From contig JAPJBO010000009.1 of assembly GCA_030068145.1 (NCBI GenBank), positions 186,001 through 250,000 on the forward strand: a DNA stretch of 64,000 nt, read 5' to 3'. The notes under the pieces were generated by a model. That model worked only from the letters and a program-made list of their open reading frames with translations. It did no database searches and was not told where the DNA came from. How positions within the stretch are numbered: position 1 is the stretch's first letter; the number at the start of each line of letters is the position of its first letter. A program made the position numbers and the translations under genes. This document shows, piece after piece, positions 33,819 to 44,241 of this stretch. Source of the stretch: Diplonema papillatum. Lineage: Eukaryota; Euglenozoa; Diplonemea; Diplonemida; Diplonemidae.

Positions 33819-34946
33819 AGGGGGGAAAATCTTAGTTTCGTGTTCAGGCGCTACTTGCCTCTAAGTGTTTGATGCTAGCATCAAGTCTTCTTCGCGGAAT
33901 GCAGAGTCTTTTTTCTTCTTTTTTTCTTTTTTTCCGTTTTCTGTTTTTTCTGTTCTTTCTTTCGTTGTCGCCAATTTCTTTTTTCTCCTTTTACTTCTAA
34001 TTTTAACTTTAATTTTCTTTACCATGGTATTTTTGGACTTTCTGGTGCCGTAGAGTAGTTCTTCTTTCTCTATGCCGCCCACGTCGATGTTCGTTTAGCA
34101 GCGGCTGCCGAATCATGCCGTGGCACCGTCCTTTTGTGCGTCTGCCTTGCTGAAGAAGTGTGGGAAAGGAGTCCAGGACTCCGTGGTTTGAAACCATGTG
34201 CTATGGCTTCACTTCCTCCTCCCTTCGTCCGTTTTTCTTTAAAAAAAGGGGGTTTACAAATTGGGTTGTGGCTCGTAACCAACCGCCACGGGGCACTACT
34301 TCCACCAGGTGAAAGTGTTTACGCTTTCTCGAGAGAGATGACGTAGCCATTGGTTGTGAATCTCCTGGCACATTCCTCCCATGAGAGTACGGATACTTGC
34401 TGGTCGTCGTAGCATACCCATTCATCGTCTTCCTTTACCACGGTATAGTAATGACCTGCCGTTGCTCTTCCGGTGTGGATAATGAAGCCTTTTACCGTGT
34501 AGGAGTCTTCACCGATCAGTATGGTTTGTCGGATCGGGGTGCGGGCTGGTATTTTTATTTCTTCGCGTGTTTTTTTCGATAGCTGTGCTCGTTGCAGTAG
34601 TACATCCATTTGCTTTGGAAATGTGTAATCTTCCTTCGTGGATCCAACGGTCTTTTTGTTACAGGTGCTACAGGGGAAGTCGTCCACTTTGGTTGCTCTC
34701 TTGTTTTGCACTTTCTTTATCAGATCCTCAACTGACTCGGTGTAGGGCTTCTCCCTGTTTTTGAGTTCAAGCATCAGGAACGGTTCTGACGCCGGCGATG
34801 CTCGTGAAGACTCTTTGCATATTGTGCACGTTGTCAAACGGGAGTATGTCACCGTAGCTTGGTCGTCGTCGTCGCCCGTCACGCAGGAGCGTATCCACGT
34901 CAGCAGTTCGTGCACGTCCCGATGCGCGGAGTCGTCTGCCGTCGTG
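33819..34946 (-). mobile_element. 5'-truncated Penelope-like copy (pseudo-LTR), 1128 bp
   Basis: Nearly identical to 27969-29096. It retains the last 198 codons (34319-34915), covering the QDAHEF-like and His boxes of the protease, plus the whole 3' region. One coding change was noticed (TVL to TVV next to the His box). It is cut at its 5' side at a run of 13 G. Its 3' end abuts the full element's 5' end at 33818/33819, so it may supply that element's promoter. Confidence 0.9.
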
Positions 34947-35228
34947 GGGGGGGGGGGGTACCGCTGCCACCTTTTATAATTTTGAAGGCGCGGGCAATTA
35001 TTTCCCCCCAGCCTGTACGTACACCCAGGTTCGATTCCCTTCCAAGCTCTTTTCCGCAGGCAAAACTACAGCATCGTTCTCCGAAAGTTTGATCAAAAAT
35101 CCTCAAAAATCTTCTTTAAAAGATGGGGGGGTTCGGGGGGCGCAGCCCCCCGCCCAAACGGTACGGTACTAACAACCTAACAGGGCTTGTCTGGGCTTAT
35201 ACGTCTTGTAGAGTACCCGGCGGAGAAA
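34947..35228. other. No gene; B-box-like motif and GC hairpin
   Basis: Contains GGTTCGATTCCC (35028-35039), a good Pol III B-box match, with no credible A box or tRNA fold around it. GGGGGGCGCAGCCCCCC follows near 35139. The first satellite array begins after GTACCCGGCGGAGAAA. Confidence 0.4.
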
Positions 35229-38178
35229 CCCCCATCAATGAGAAGGTGTTTCCACCGCATTTTGAGGTGTCCCCATCAATGGTAAAGTGTTTCCACCGCA
35301 TTTTGAGGTGACCCCATCAAGGGAAAAGTGTTTCCACCGCATTTTGAGGTGTCCCCATCAAGGGTAAAGTGTTTCCACCGCATTTTGAGGTGTCCCCATC
35401 AATGGTAAGGTGTTTCCACCGCATTTTGAGGTGTCCCCATCAATGGTAAGGTGTTTCCACCGCATTTTGAGGTGTCCCCATCAAGGGTAAAGTGTTTCCA
35501 CCGCATTTTGAGGTGTCCCCATCAAGGGTAAGGTGTTTCCACCGCATTTTGAGGTGTCCCCATCCGTGGTAAAGTGTTTCCACCACGTTTTGAGGTGTCC
35601 CCATCAAGGGTAAGGTGTTTCCACCGCATTTTGAGGTGTCCCCATCAATGGTAAGGTGTTTCCGCCGCATTTTGAGGTGTCCCCATCAAGGGTAAAGTGT
35701 TTCCACCGCATTTTGAGGTGTCCCCATCAATGGTAAGGTGTTTCCACCACGTTTTGAGGTGTCCCCATCAAGGGTAAAGTGTTTCCACCGCATTTTGAGG
35801 TGTCCCCATCAAGGGTAAGGTGTTTCCACCGCATTTTGAGGTGTCCCCATCAAGGGTAAGGTGTTTCCACCGCATTTTGAGGTGTCCCCATCAAGGGTAA
35901 AGTGTTTCCACCGCATTTTGAGGTGTCCCCATCAAGGGTAAGGTGTTTCCACCGCATTTTGAGGTGTCCCCATCAAGGGTAAAGTGTTTCCACCGCATTT
36001 TGAGGTGTCCCCATCAAGGGTAAAGTGTTTCCACCGCATTTTGAGGTGTCCCCATCAAGGGTAAAGTGTTTCCACCACGTTTTGAGGTGTCCCCATCAAG
36101 GGTAAAGTGTTTCCACCGCATTTTGAGGTGTCCCCATCAAGGGTAAGGTGTTTCCACCGCATTTTGAGGTGTCCCCATCAATGGTAAGGTGTTTCCACCG
36201 CATTTTGAGGTGTCCCCATCAAGGGTAAAGTGTTTCCACCACGTTTTGAGGTGTCCCCATCAAGGGTAAGGTGTTTCCACCGCATTTTGAGGTGTCCCCA
36301 TCAATGGTAAGGTGTTTCCACCGCATTTTGAGGTGTCCCCATCAAGGGTAAGGTGTTTCCACCGCATTTTGAGGTGTCCCCATCAATGGTAAGGTGTTTC
36401 CACCGCATTTTGAGGTGTCCCCATCAAGGGTAAGGTGTTTCCACCGCATTTTGAGGTGTCCCCATCAAGGGTAAAGTGTTTCCACCGCATTTTGAGGTGT
36501 CCCCATCAAGGGTAAAGTGTTTCCACCGCATTTTGAGGTGTCCCCATCAAGGGTAAAGTGTTTCCACCGCATTTTGAGGTGTCCCCATCAAGGGTAAGGT
36601 GTTTCCACCGCATTTTGAGGTGTCCCCATCAATGGTAAGGTGTTTCCACCGCATTTTGAGGTGTCCCCATCAAGGGTAAAGTGTTTCCACCGCATTTTGA
36701 GGTGTCCCCATCAATGGTAAGGTGTTTCCACCGCATTTTGAGGTGTCCCCATCAAGGGTAAAGTGTTTCCACCGCATTTTGAGGTGTCCCCATCAATGGT
36801 AAGGTGTTTCCACCGCATTTTGAGGTGTCCCCATCAATGGTAAAGTGTTTCCACCGCGTTTTGAGGTGTCCCCATCAAGGGTAAGGTGTTTCCACCGCAT
36901 TTTGAGGTGTCCCCATCAATGGTAAGGTGTTTCCACCGCATTTTGAGGTGTCCCCATCAAGGGTAAAGTGTTTCCACCGCATTTTGAGGTGTCCCCATCA
37001 ATGGTAAGGTGTTTCCACCACGTTTTGAGGTGTCCCCATCAAGGGTAAAGTGTTTCCACCGCATTTTGAGGTGTCCCCATCAAGGGTAAGGTGTTTCCAC
37101 CGCATTTTGAGGTGTCCCCATCAATGGTAAGGTGTTTCCACCGCATTTTGAGGTGTCCCCATCAAGGGTAAAGTGTTTCCACCGCATTTTGAGGTGTCCC
37201 CATCAATGGTAAGGTGTTTCCACCGCATTTTGAGGTGTCCCCATCAAGGGTAAAGTGTTTCCACCGCATTTTGAGGTGTCCCCATCAAGGGTAAAGTGTT
37301 TCCACCGCATTTTGAGGTGTCCCCATCAAGGGTAAAGTGTTTCCACCGCATTTTGAGGTGTCCCCATCAAGGGTAAAGTGTTTCCACCGCATTTTGAGGT
37401 GTCCCCATCAAGGGTAAGGTGTTTCCACCGCATTTTGAGGTGTCCCCATCAATGGTAAGGTGTTTCCACCGCATTTTGAGGTGTCCCCATCAATGGTAAA
37501 GTGTTTCCACCACGTTTTGAGGTGTCCCCATCAAGGGTAAAGTGTTTCCACCGCATTTTGAGGTGTCCCCATCAATGGTAAGGTGTTTCCACCGCATTTT
37601 GAGGTGTCCCCATCAAGGGTAAAGTGTTTCCACCGCATTTTGAGGTGTCCCCATCAATGGTAAGGTGTTTCCACCGCGTTTTGAGGTGTCCCCATCAAGG
37701 GTAAAGTGTTTCCACCGCATTTTGAGGTGTCCCCATCAAGGGTAAAGTGTTTCCACCGCATTTTGAGGTGTCCCCATCAAGGGTAAAGTGTTTCCACCGC
37801 ATTTTGAGGTGTCCCCATCAAGGGTAAAGTGTTTCCACCGCATTTTGAGGTGTCCCCATCAAGGGTAAGGTGTTTCCACCGCATTTTGAGGTGTCCCCAT
37901 CAAGGGTAAGGTGTTTCCACCGCATTTTGAGGTGTCCCCATCAAGGGTAAGGTGTTTCCACCGCATTTTGAGGTGTCCCCATCAAGGGTAAGGTGTTTCC
38001 ACCGCGTTTTGAGGTGTCCCCATCAAGGGTAAGGTGTTTCCACCGCATTTTGAGGTGTCCCCATCAATGGTAAGGTGTTTCCACCGCATTTTGAGGTGTC
38101 CCCATCAAGGGTAAATTGTTTCCACCGCATTTTGAGGTGTCCCCATCAAGGGTAAGGTGTTTCCACCACGTTTTGAGG
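35229..38178 (-). repeat. 41-bp satellite, array 1 (about 72 copies)
   Basis: Exact 41-bp period. On the minus strand each unit holds GATGGGGACACCTCAAAATG and CGGTGGAAACACTTTACCC. Variable positions are CTTTACCC/CCTTACCC, CCCTTG/CCATTG and AATGCG/AACGTG. Frames inside it are artefacts of the period. It ends where the tyrosine-recombinase element is inserted at 38179. Confidence 0.97.
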
Positions 38179-38671
38179 AGTTTCTGCTCTTCGTATTGTC
38201 TGACGAGAACTGCCTAGAAGAGCTTCTGCTCTTCGTATTGTCTGACGAGAACTGCTTAGGAAAAAGGGAGAAGTAAGAACACGTCTTTGTAACTGATAGC
38301 ACTAGCGCAAGGGAATGTTGAGTGACTGCCTTAACCCGGGGAAACGAGCTTGGGCGAGGTCACCGGGGGGTTAGGGAGGGTGGGAAAACTTGAATTTCTC
38401 TTTGAACCAACCACACCCTGAAGGCTGTGTTAAGTTCTCTAATCGACTTTTCGTGGTGCATCAACTCCCTCAGTGAAACTGTGAGAGTTTCTGCTCTTCG
38501 TATTGTCTGACGAGAACTGCCTAGAAGAGCTTCTGCTCTTCGTATTGTCTGACGAGAACTGCTTAGGAGAAAGGGAGAAGTAAGAACACGTCTTTGTAAC
38601 TGATAGCACTAGCGCAAGGGAATGTTGAGTGACTGCCTTAACCCGGGGAAACGAGCTTGGGCGAGGTCACC
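38179..38671 (-). repeat. B1-A2-B2 split direct repeats of the minus copy
   Basis: B1 38486-38671 (186 bp), A2 38385-38485 (101 bp), B2 38179-38364 (186 bp). Each B contains the block CAGTTCTCGTCAGACAATAC then GAAGAGCAGAA twice. The B1-A2 junction GAAACT|CTCACAG equals the sequence expected when the element's two ends are joined in a circle. Confidence 0.93.
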
Positions 38672-41657
38672 TTCCATCCACCACAACGCCAGTGAGAAAC
38701 TGCCTCACCGCAAGTACAATTGAATCGAGCGCATCAGCGCCAATCATGGTCAGCGGTACGCGTGACGGCAAGTCCGCAGGGTTGCCCTCACTCCTGACCC
38801 ATCGTACAGAAACAGCGCAGTTCAAGGAACGCACGCGTTCCAGTCCTTTAACTACCGCCTCGTTCAAGACGGCACTTTTCAAACAGGACCCCTTACGGGC
38901 CACTCCTTTCACAGTGGTATTATCAACCACAATGTCCACTCTCCCACCTCTAATCGAGGGCGGCAGAGCCAAGACAACTAACTTGAAGGCAATAGCCTCC
39001 AGCTCGTTTATGTGCAACGAGCTCTCTGCAGAGTTCCATGACCCACCCAACACGGTCACTTCCATTGTGCGCGAGTCAACAAGGACACCCCCCCAGCCTT
39101 TCTTACTCGCGTCCACGAAGGCCGTGATACGTGGGGACTGTTCGAGAGTGGGAACGGCCCTCGGCTTCAGCACCGAGTCAATCCACTCTTGGAGCGACAA
39201 ACGAACACACGGAGAAACTTCAACTCTATCAGAGGGCAGCCGAGCCCCTCGGTTCAACGAGTTGGTTATGCGTCGAAAGAACTTCAACGCAAACCAAAAC
39301 GAGCCCGGAAAAATGCCGGCGACCGCAGAGGCATGCAATAAACGGCCGCCGAGAGTCTCGAGCTCGCACGCCAGCACGGTGGGCGACGACTTCAGCGTGT
39401 AGCGCGCCTCCATCAGCTTTCTTCGCAACTTCCGTGAGACAGCCACACGATGAGCAACGTGGTCCCAATCGACCCCGATGAACTCATACCGTGTGGCGGC
39501 AGTCTGCGAATCGGACGGCTTCCACGTCAGGCCGCACTCCTCCGCGGTCAGGTCCAGCCTCCGAGTCGCGAGCCGCACAGCCGGCTTCTTGCCCGCATAC
39601 CGGATGTTGTCGATCCAAATGTCGACGATGACATCCCGTTCCGCAAACTCCGGACGCACGAAGTCCTCATGTCCGCCGGCCACCGCTGCCAAGGTGTGCA
39701 TTAACTCCGGTGCACACGAGTGTCCCATGGGAAGCCGCAGAAGTTCCCACCAACCACCATCGGAGTCAGCGAACCTGAAGAGATGACGCGACTCCGGCGG
39801 GATCTCAATGGCGTAAAAACCCGTCTTGAAATCCCGGGTTGAGCCACACTCCTCGCGGCTCGCCCCGAGGTAGCCGGAAACGTGTCCGAGGGGCACAGAT
39901 GCTTCGTAACCCGCCTCTTGAGCGGCTCGGTTACCGTCCACCGTCCACAAGATGAAGCGCTGACGCAGCGCCCCTTCCTTCTCCTCCAGCACTGTGAAAG
40001 GGACTGAAGCGAACGGACCGGGACCGGTTGAACTGCGGGCAATCCCGTTTTCCGCGAGCAAAGATGCATGGTCGGGACGAAGGGTCGAGGGGGACCCGAT
40101 TGCCGTCTCCGTCTCGACACGGGGAAAGAACGTTGAACGCCACGTATCGTCAAAACGTCGGAGGGTTGCCTCGTTCATCCGCGCACGAAGCTTCGCGACA
40201 GACATCGGCTTGATCGGCGCGACATGCAATGGCGAAGCGCGCTCCTCCTTGCTTCGCGGCAGCCGCGTCGAACCGCCTCGTCGGGTGACGGAGTGGAATT
40301 GACCACTGCGGAGGTATCCCGTCACAAGTGCTTCGTCACCTTGCCGGTCTCGAGTGCCCTGGCAAGGTCCACGTCGCCCCCGGCGTACCGGAGTGTGGTC
40401 CTCGACAGCGTTCCGGGTCCGCCCTCCTCCTCGTGCTTCGTCAGCCGGTCGATGAGGTGCGGCGACAGCTTGCCGCTGGTCAGCAACGGCAAGAGGTGCT
40501 TCACCGCTCCGCGTTTGATGGAGTGCGCGGTGTACCCCTGCATCTGCGTCGACTGGCCCCACAGAGCGTCCAGTGCCGACGTTGTCAACGCCGACAGCGG
40601 AGCGAAGGGTGCACACTTCGCGTACAGAACGGCGATTTCCGCCGTCAACGGTCCCTGGATGACCGCAAACCGCGACGCCTTGAACGGATCCTGCGTCCGC
40701 CCCTTCGGCGTCTGGAACCAGTCCACGATGACCTCCTTCTGCGTCACCAGGAGGAACTGCACTGACGAAAGATTCGCCGCCTCCGCCCAACGCGAAGCCG
40801 TCTTCCACGCGACCAGAACCGCCAGACGAACGGACGACTGCTGCTGCCTGGCCCAAGACACAAGCTTCCGCCTCTCGATTGGCGTCGCCTGGTTCTCCGG
40901 GATAGCCGCCCCACCCCCGCGCAAGGCCTTGGCCAAGACCCGCAGGGGGTGGTTCTCGAACCCCATTGCCCCAAACGAGGCCGACAGGGCCTTGGTGTAG
41001 GCAAGCTGTCCCTGGGGCCGGACACCCGTTGCCGCCACGAACAGGCATGCCGAGTCCGCGTTCATCCCAAGTCCACGTTCTGTCGTCCATGCCTGCAGCC
41101 GCCGCCACAGGCTTCGACGCTCCTGCGTGGTCGACCGGGCCCACATGTCCGCCACGACCGCCGACATCTTCGTACGAGCCATCTCCACGGTACTCGCACC
41201 CTCCTGTGTCCGACCGGTACGGCTCGTGCCTCCAGACGAAATGAGGCGGTAGACTGCCATGCCTATCTCCGATGTCGGCATCCCTTCGGTTCCCGGCAAC
41301 GGCGGCGCACAGGTTGGTCGCAGTGACGATGAGGTCGTTGACGGCCGTGAGGAGCTGCAAGCTCGAACCCACATCATTGGCCGGGTCGGTGTTGGTGGCA
41401 GCATCGACGCCTCGGTTGTGCGTGCCAACGGGGGATGAAGATCTACTTGGTGTGTAGGCATGGGAATCGGCGGGGAGACGAACTTTTGAACGGGTGGGGA
41501 GTGCGTCGGAAAGACATTCGACGGAGGGAGGAACTTCATTCGCACGGGAGGTGAGTGGGTCGACGCGACGGTGGAACGAGGGAGGAACTTCATCCGCGCG
41601 AGCTGTTGTTGCATTGGAACTGGCTGTTGAAGCCTGGGCCGGGTGGGTGCCAGTCAT
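38667..41657 (-). CDS. Reverse transcriptase-RNase H, minus copy
   Basis: 996-residue frame. The first 445 residues overlap the recombinase gene in another frame and are low-complexity, so real translation may begin later or by reinitiation. RT motifs: DFKTGFYAIEIP (D609), LPMGHSCAPELM and VDIWIDNIRYAG (D683, N684). RNase H follows: FVDASKKGWGG (D849), INELEAIAF (E885), VDIVVDNTTVKG (D912) and NPADLPSRV (D962). The second aspartate of the usual YxDD box is Asn. The start overlaps the stop of ORF1 as ATGA. Differences from the plus copy include Arg for Ile and Pro for Ser. Confidence 0.88.
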   Translation of the reverse strand: MTGTHPAQASTASSNATTARADEVPPSFHRRVDPLTSRANEVPPSVECLSDALPTRSKVRLPADSHAYTPSRSSSPVGTHNRGVDAATNTDPANDVGSSLQLLTAVNDLIVTATNLCAAVAGNRRDADIGDRHGSLPPHFVWRHEPYRSDTGGCEYRGDGSYEDVGGRGGHVGPVDHAGASKPVAAAAGMDDRTWTWDERGLGMPVRGGNGCPAPGTACLHQGPVGLVWGNGVREPPPAGLGQGLARGWGGYPGEPGDANREAEACVLGQAAAVVRSSGGSGRVEDGFALGGGGESFVSAVPPGDAEGGHRGLVPDAEGADAGSVQGVAVCGHPGTVDGGNRRSVREVCTLRSAVGVDNVGTGRSVGPVDADAGVHRALHQTRSGEAPLAVADQRQAVAAPHRPADEARGGGRTRNAVEDHTPVRRGRRGPCQGTRDRQGDEALVTGYLRSGQFHSVTRRGGSTRLPRSKEERASPLHVAPIKPMSVAKLRARMNEATLRRFDDTWRSTFFPRVETETAIGSPSTLRPDHASLLAENGIARSSTGPGPFASVPFTVLEEKEGALRQRFILWTVDGNRAAQEAGYEASVPLGHVSGYLGASREECGSTRDFKTGFYAIEIPPESRHLFRFADSDGGWWELLRLPMGHSCAPELMHTLAAVAGGHEDFVRPEFAERDVIVDIWIDNIRYAGKKPAVRLATRRLDLTAEECGLTWKPSDSQTAATRYEFIGVDWDHVAHRVAVSRKLRRKLMEARYTLKSSPTVLACELETLGGRLLHASAVAGIFPGSFWFALKFFRRITNSLNRGARLPSDRVEVSPCVRLSLQEWIDSVLKPRAVPTLEQSPRITAFVDASKKGWGGVLVDSRTMEVTVLGGSWNSAESSLHINELEAIAFKLVVLALPPSIRGGRVDIVVDNTTVKGVARKGSCLKSAVLNEAVVKGLERVRSLNCAVSVRWVRSEGNPADLPSRVPLTMIGADALDSIVLAVRQFLTGVVVDGR
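40322..41614 (-). CDS. Tyrosine recombinase, minus copy
   Basis: 430 residues. The N-terminal 130 are Pro/Ser/Thr-rich with a repeated MKFLPPS..THSPPV motif. The catalytic set is R275 (TASRWAEAANL), K304 (FQTPKGRT), H364 (AHSIKRGAVKHL), H394 (TKHEEE) and Y410 (TTLRYAGG). The HxxR box reads HxxK followed by Arg. It would cut and rejoin DNA to integrate the circular cDNA, fitting the absence of target duplications. It is in the same frame as ORF1, 39 nt past its stop. It differs from the plus copy at one residue (Asp for Tyr in HQVDLHPP). Confidence 0.9.
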   Translation of the reverse strand: MQQQLARMKFLPRSTVASTHSPPVRMKFLPPSNVFPTHSPPVQKFVSPPIPMPTHQVDLHPPLARTTEASMLPPTPTRPMMWVRACSSSRPSTTSSSLRPTCAPPLPGTEGMPTSEIGMAVYRLISSGGTSRTGRTQEGASTVEMARTKMSAVVADMWARSTTQERRSLWRRLQAWTTERGLGMNADSACLFVAATGVRPQGQLAYTKALSASFGAMGFENHPLRVLAKALRGGGAAIPENQATPIERRKLVSWARQQQSSVRLAVLVAWKTASRWAEAANLSSVQFLLVTQKEVIVDWFQTPKGRTQDPFKASRFAVIQGPLTAEIAVLYAKCAPFAPLSALTTSALDALWGQSTQMQGYTAHSIKRGAVKHLLPLLTSGKLSPHLIDRLTKHEEEGGPGTLSRTTLRYAGGDVDLARALETGKVTKHL

Positions 41658-42817
41658 TTCCCGCCGGCCTTTCCGTTTCCCGGCTGCCTCGGCCTGAAGG
41701 CCGGCTTCTTCGTCGGACCCCTCTCCTTCTTGCCGCGCAGAACCGCGGCGGCCTTGTCCAACGGGTCCTCAGCCTGAGACCCGATTTGTCGGAGGAGGTC
41801 CCGACGGCTCATCCCCTCCTCCACGTACAGCTTCTGAAGCCGGAGTTGTTTCAGAAGCTCATTTCCCAGCCTCAGCTGGTCGGGGCTGCGCGTCCATCCC
41901 TCGGTGGCCGACATGGCCAACATCCAGCATCGGAGCATGCCGAACGTGCTGTCGAGCTGCTCGCCACCCGGAAGGTGAGCCCTCCCACACACGTAAGCCG
42001 ATTCGACGTCCCGGATCAAACCCCACGGGTCCAGGAGCAGGGGCTCCCGCCACTCTCGGACGTCCTTGGCGTCCTTCGCGAACACCCTGGGGGCAACGTC
42101 TTCTTCCTCTTCCTGCCGCCCGTCAGACTCCATTGGCTGCGGCGCTGGCTGCGCGGTCGCTGACACTGACGCTACCGCGGGCGACGGCTGGTGCGAAATG
42201 CCCATCAGCTGCGTCTGCATCTGCTGCAGCACCTGCATCATGTGCGCTTGTTGCTGTTGTTGCGCCCGCATTTCCCGCTGCTGCGCCTGCATCTGCTCCT
42301 GCTGCTGCATGACCATCCGCTGCAGCTGGTCCTGCATCGATGCGCCCGCGGATGCCGTCACCGGAGGCGCCACCGACGCAGACGGGACCGCTGCAGAGGG
42401 AACAGACGCAGAAGAAACCGGCTGCCCCGCTCCGCTACCCTCGACCGGGGCCTGGATAAGACTCGCCAGTGAAGGCGGGGGTACATCAAATTTTCCGACA
42501 ATCTTCTTAACAGCTAGTGACACGCGAGCTTCGTCCTCCTCATACACGAGCATTAGGATCGCCAAGACCCGCTGCAGATCCAAACCCGCCACCTCAAGTA
42601 TCGTGGCGCCGATCGCCTCGGCGAGTACCGCGCGGGCCCTGTCTGTGACGGCCTCTTCGCATGTGCCGAATAACGTGGAGCAGAAAGACTCCATTTCACG
42701 CACGCGGAACTTCCTTTTGGAAGGTGGCTCATAGGCAAAGGATCGAGTCCAGGCCTCGCGGAGCACAGAAGGGAACCTGTAGTCCCACCTGTCGGCATTC
42801 GGCAGCGGCGAAGACAT
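41654..42817 (-). CDS. ORF1, Gag-like protein, minus copy
   Basis: 387 residues from ATG 42817 (MSSPLPNADRWDYRF), four bases after the A1 repeat ends. The middle (about 161-205) is a Gln/Met-rich probable coiled coil (MQQQEQMQAQQREMRAQQQQ). The C terminus is basic (KKERGPTKKPAFRPRQPG). There is no CCHC knuckle. The position fits a structural Gag-like protein. The stop overlaps the next start (ATGA, 41657-41654). Confidence 0.75.
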   Translation of the reverse strand: MSSPLPNADRWDYRFPSVLREAWTRSFAYEPPSKRKFRVREMESFCSTLFGTCEEAVTDRARAVLAEAIGATILEVAGLDLQRVLAILMLVYEEDEARVSLAVKKIVGKFDVPPPSLASLIQAPVEGSGAGQPVSSASVPSAAVPSASVAPPVTASAGASMQDQLQRMVMQQQEQMQAQQREMRAQQQQQAHMMQVLQQMQTQLMGISHQPSPAVASVSATAQPAPQPMESDGRQEEEEDVAPRVFAKDAKDVREWREPLLLDPWGLIRDVESAYVCGRAHLPGGEQLDSTFGMLRCWMLAMSATEGWTRSPDQLRLGNELLKQLRLQKLYVEEGMSRRDLLRQIGSQAEDPLDKAAAVLRGKKERGPTKKPAFRPRQPGNGKAGGK

Positions 42818-42921
42818 GGAAAAACTTGAATTTCTCTTTGAACCAACCACACCCTGAAGGCTGTGTTAAGTTCTCTAATCGACTTTTCGTGGTGCATCAA
42901 CTCCCTCAGTGAAACTGTGAG

Positions 42922-43745
42922 TGTCCCCATCAAGGGTAAGTTGTTTCCACCACGTTTTGAGGTGTCCCCATCAAGGGTAAGGTGTTTCCACCGCATTTTG
43001 AGGTGTCCCCATCAAGGGTAAGGTGTTTCCACCGCATTTTGAGGTGTCCCCATCAAGGGTAAAGTGTTTCCACCGCATTTTGAGGTGTCCCCATCAATGG
43101 TAAGGTGTTTCCACCGCGTTTTGAGGTGTCCCCATCAAGGGTAAAGTGTTTCCACCGCATTTTGAGGTGTCCCCATCAAGGGTAAGGTGTTTCCACCGCA
43201 TTTTGAGGTGTCCCCATCAATGGTAAGGTGTTTCCACCGCATTTTGAGGTGTCCCCATCAAGGGTAAAGTGTTTCCACCGCATTTTGAGGTGTCCCCATC
43301 AAGGGTAAGGTGTTTCCACCGCATTTTGAGGTGTCCCCATCAAGGGTAAAGTGTTTCCACCGCATTTTGAGGTGTCCCCATCAAGGGTAAGGTGTTTCCA
43401 CCGCATTTTGAGGTGTCCCCATCAATGGTAAGGTGTTTCCACCGCATTTTGAGGTGTCCCCATCAAGGGTAAGGTGTTTCCACCGCATTTTGAGGTGTCC
43501 CCATCAATGGTAAGGTGTTTCCACCGCATTTTGAGGTGTCCCCATCAAGGGTAAAGTGTTTCCACCGCATTTTGAGGTGTCCCCATCAAGGGTAAGGTGT
43601 TTCCACCGCATTTTGAGGTGTCCCCATCAATGGTAAGGTGTTTCCACTACGTTTTGAGGTGTCCCCATCAAGGGTAAGGTGTTTCCACCACGTTTTGAGG
43701 TGTCCCCATCAAGGGTAAGTTGTTTCCACCACGTTTTGAGGTGTC
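42922..43745 (-). repeat. 41-bp satellite, array 2 (about 20 copies)
   Basis: Same orientation as array 1, resuming exactly where the retroelement ends. It stops at GAGGTGT next to a 56-bp non-satellite segment that precedes the DNA transposon. Confidence 0.96.
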
Positions 43746-43801
43746 TTGCGATCCATCGTGGGAATTCCACAAAGGCAAACGAACGCTCTCCAGGAATATA
43801 T
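43746..43801. other. Spacer; left flank of the DNA transposon with TATAT
   Basis: Non-satellite sequence containing GTGGGAATTCCAC. Its last five bases, TATAT (43797-43801), match the five bases after the transposon's right end. Confidence 0.6.
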
Positions 43802-43828
43802 TGAGCCAATTCACCTACCCCCTGATCG

Positions 43829-43925
43829 AGTGTAATCGAGCGTAATCGAGCGTAATCGAGTGTAATCGAGCGTAATCGAGCGTAATAGAGTGTAGTAGAG
43901 TGTAGTAGAGCGTTGTAGAGTGTGA
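43829..43925. repeat. Subterminal repeats GTAATCGAGC, left end
   Basis: About nine 10-bp units alternating GTAATCGAGC and GTAATCGAGT, decaying to GTAGTAGAGT. Such arrays are typical transposase binding sites. Confidence 0.85.
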
Positions 43926-44241
43926 TCGAGATTGACACTAGTATTTTGGGTTCGACCACTGGTGGACCCCTGACTGGCCCATGGGCGACCATGTTGACCA
44001 CTGTCTGGCCCCAGAAGTGCCAAGCATAAGCATACGAGGGACGGAAACCGCAGGCAAGTGGGCGATGTGCATATGAGACCGGAAGCTTTCGGGGACTGCA
44101 GGCGAGTTGGTGGCGAAAAGGGACAAAGATCTTCGAGCGACTGTGAGCAGCCTAGCAAGACGGGATGATGAACGATGATGAAAAAAGAAGAAGCGCTAGG
44201 CCGCTCGAAAGCACACGAAATCCGCACCTTGCGTTGCAGCA

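Larger units (their letters stand above)
38179..42921 (-). mobile_element. Tyrosine-recombinase retroelement (Ngaro/VIPER-like), minus-strand copy, 4743 bp
   Basis: On the minus strand: A1 (42921-42821), three genes, B1 (38671-38486), A2 (38485-38385), 20-bp spacer, B2 (38364-38179). Both ends are fixed because removing the element restores an intact satellite unit: GGGGACA joined to CCTCAAAACG. There is no target duplication. It is the same length as the plus-strand copy and differs by a handful of substitutions. It lacks the methyltransferase gene of DIRS1/PAT elements, so the Ngaro/VIPER type fits best. Confidence 0.92.

Noticed and set aside
35005..35045. tRNA gene at the GGTTCGATTCCC motif
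   Set aside because: Only a B-box/T-loop match. No acceptor, D or anticodon arm can be drawn around it.
38629..42734. Antisense frames of 100-260 codons across the tyrosine-recombinase element (and the mirror set at 49655-53760)
   Set aside because: They mirror the high-GC third positions of the real genes and carry no motifs.
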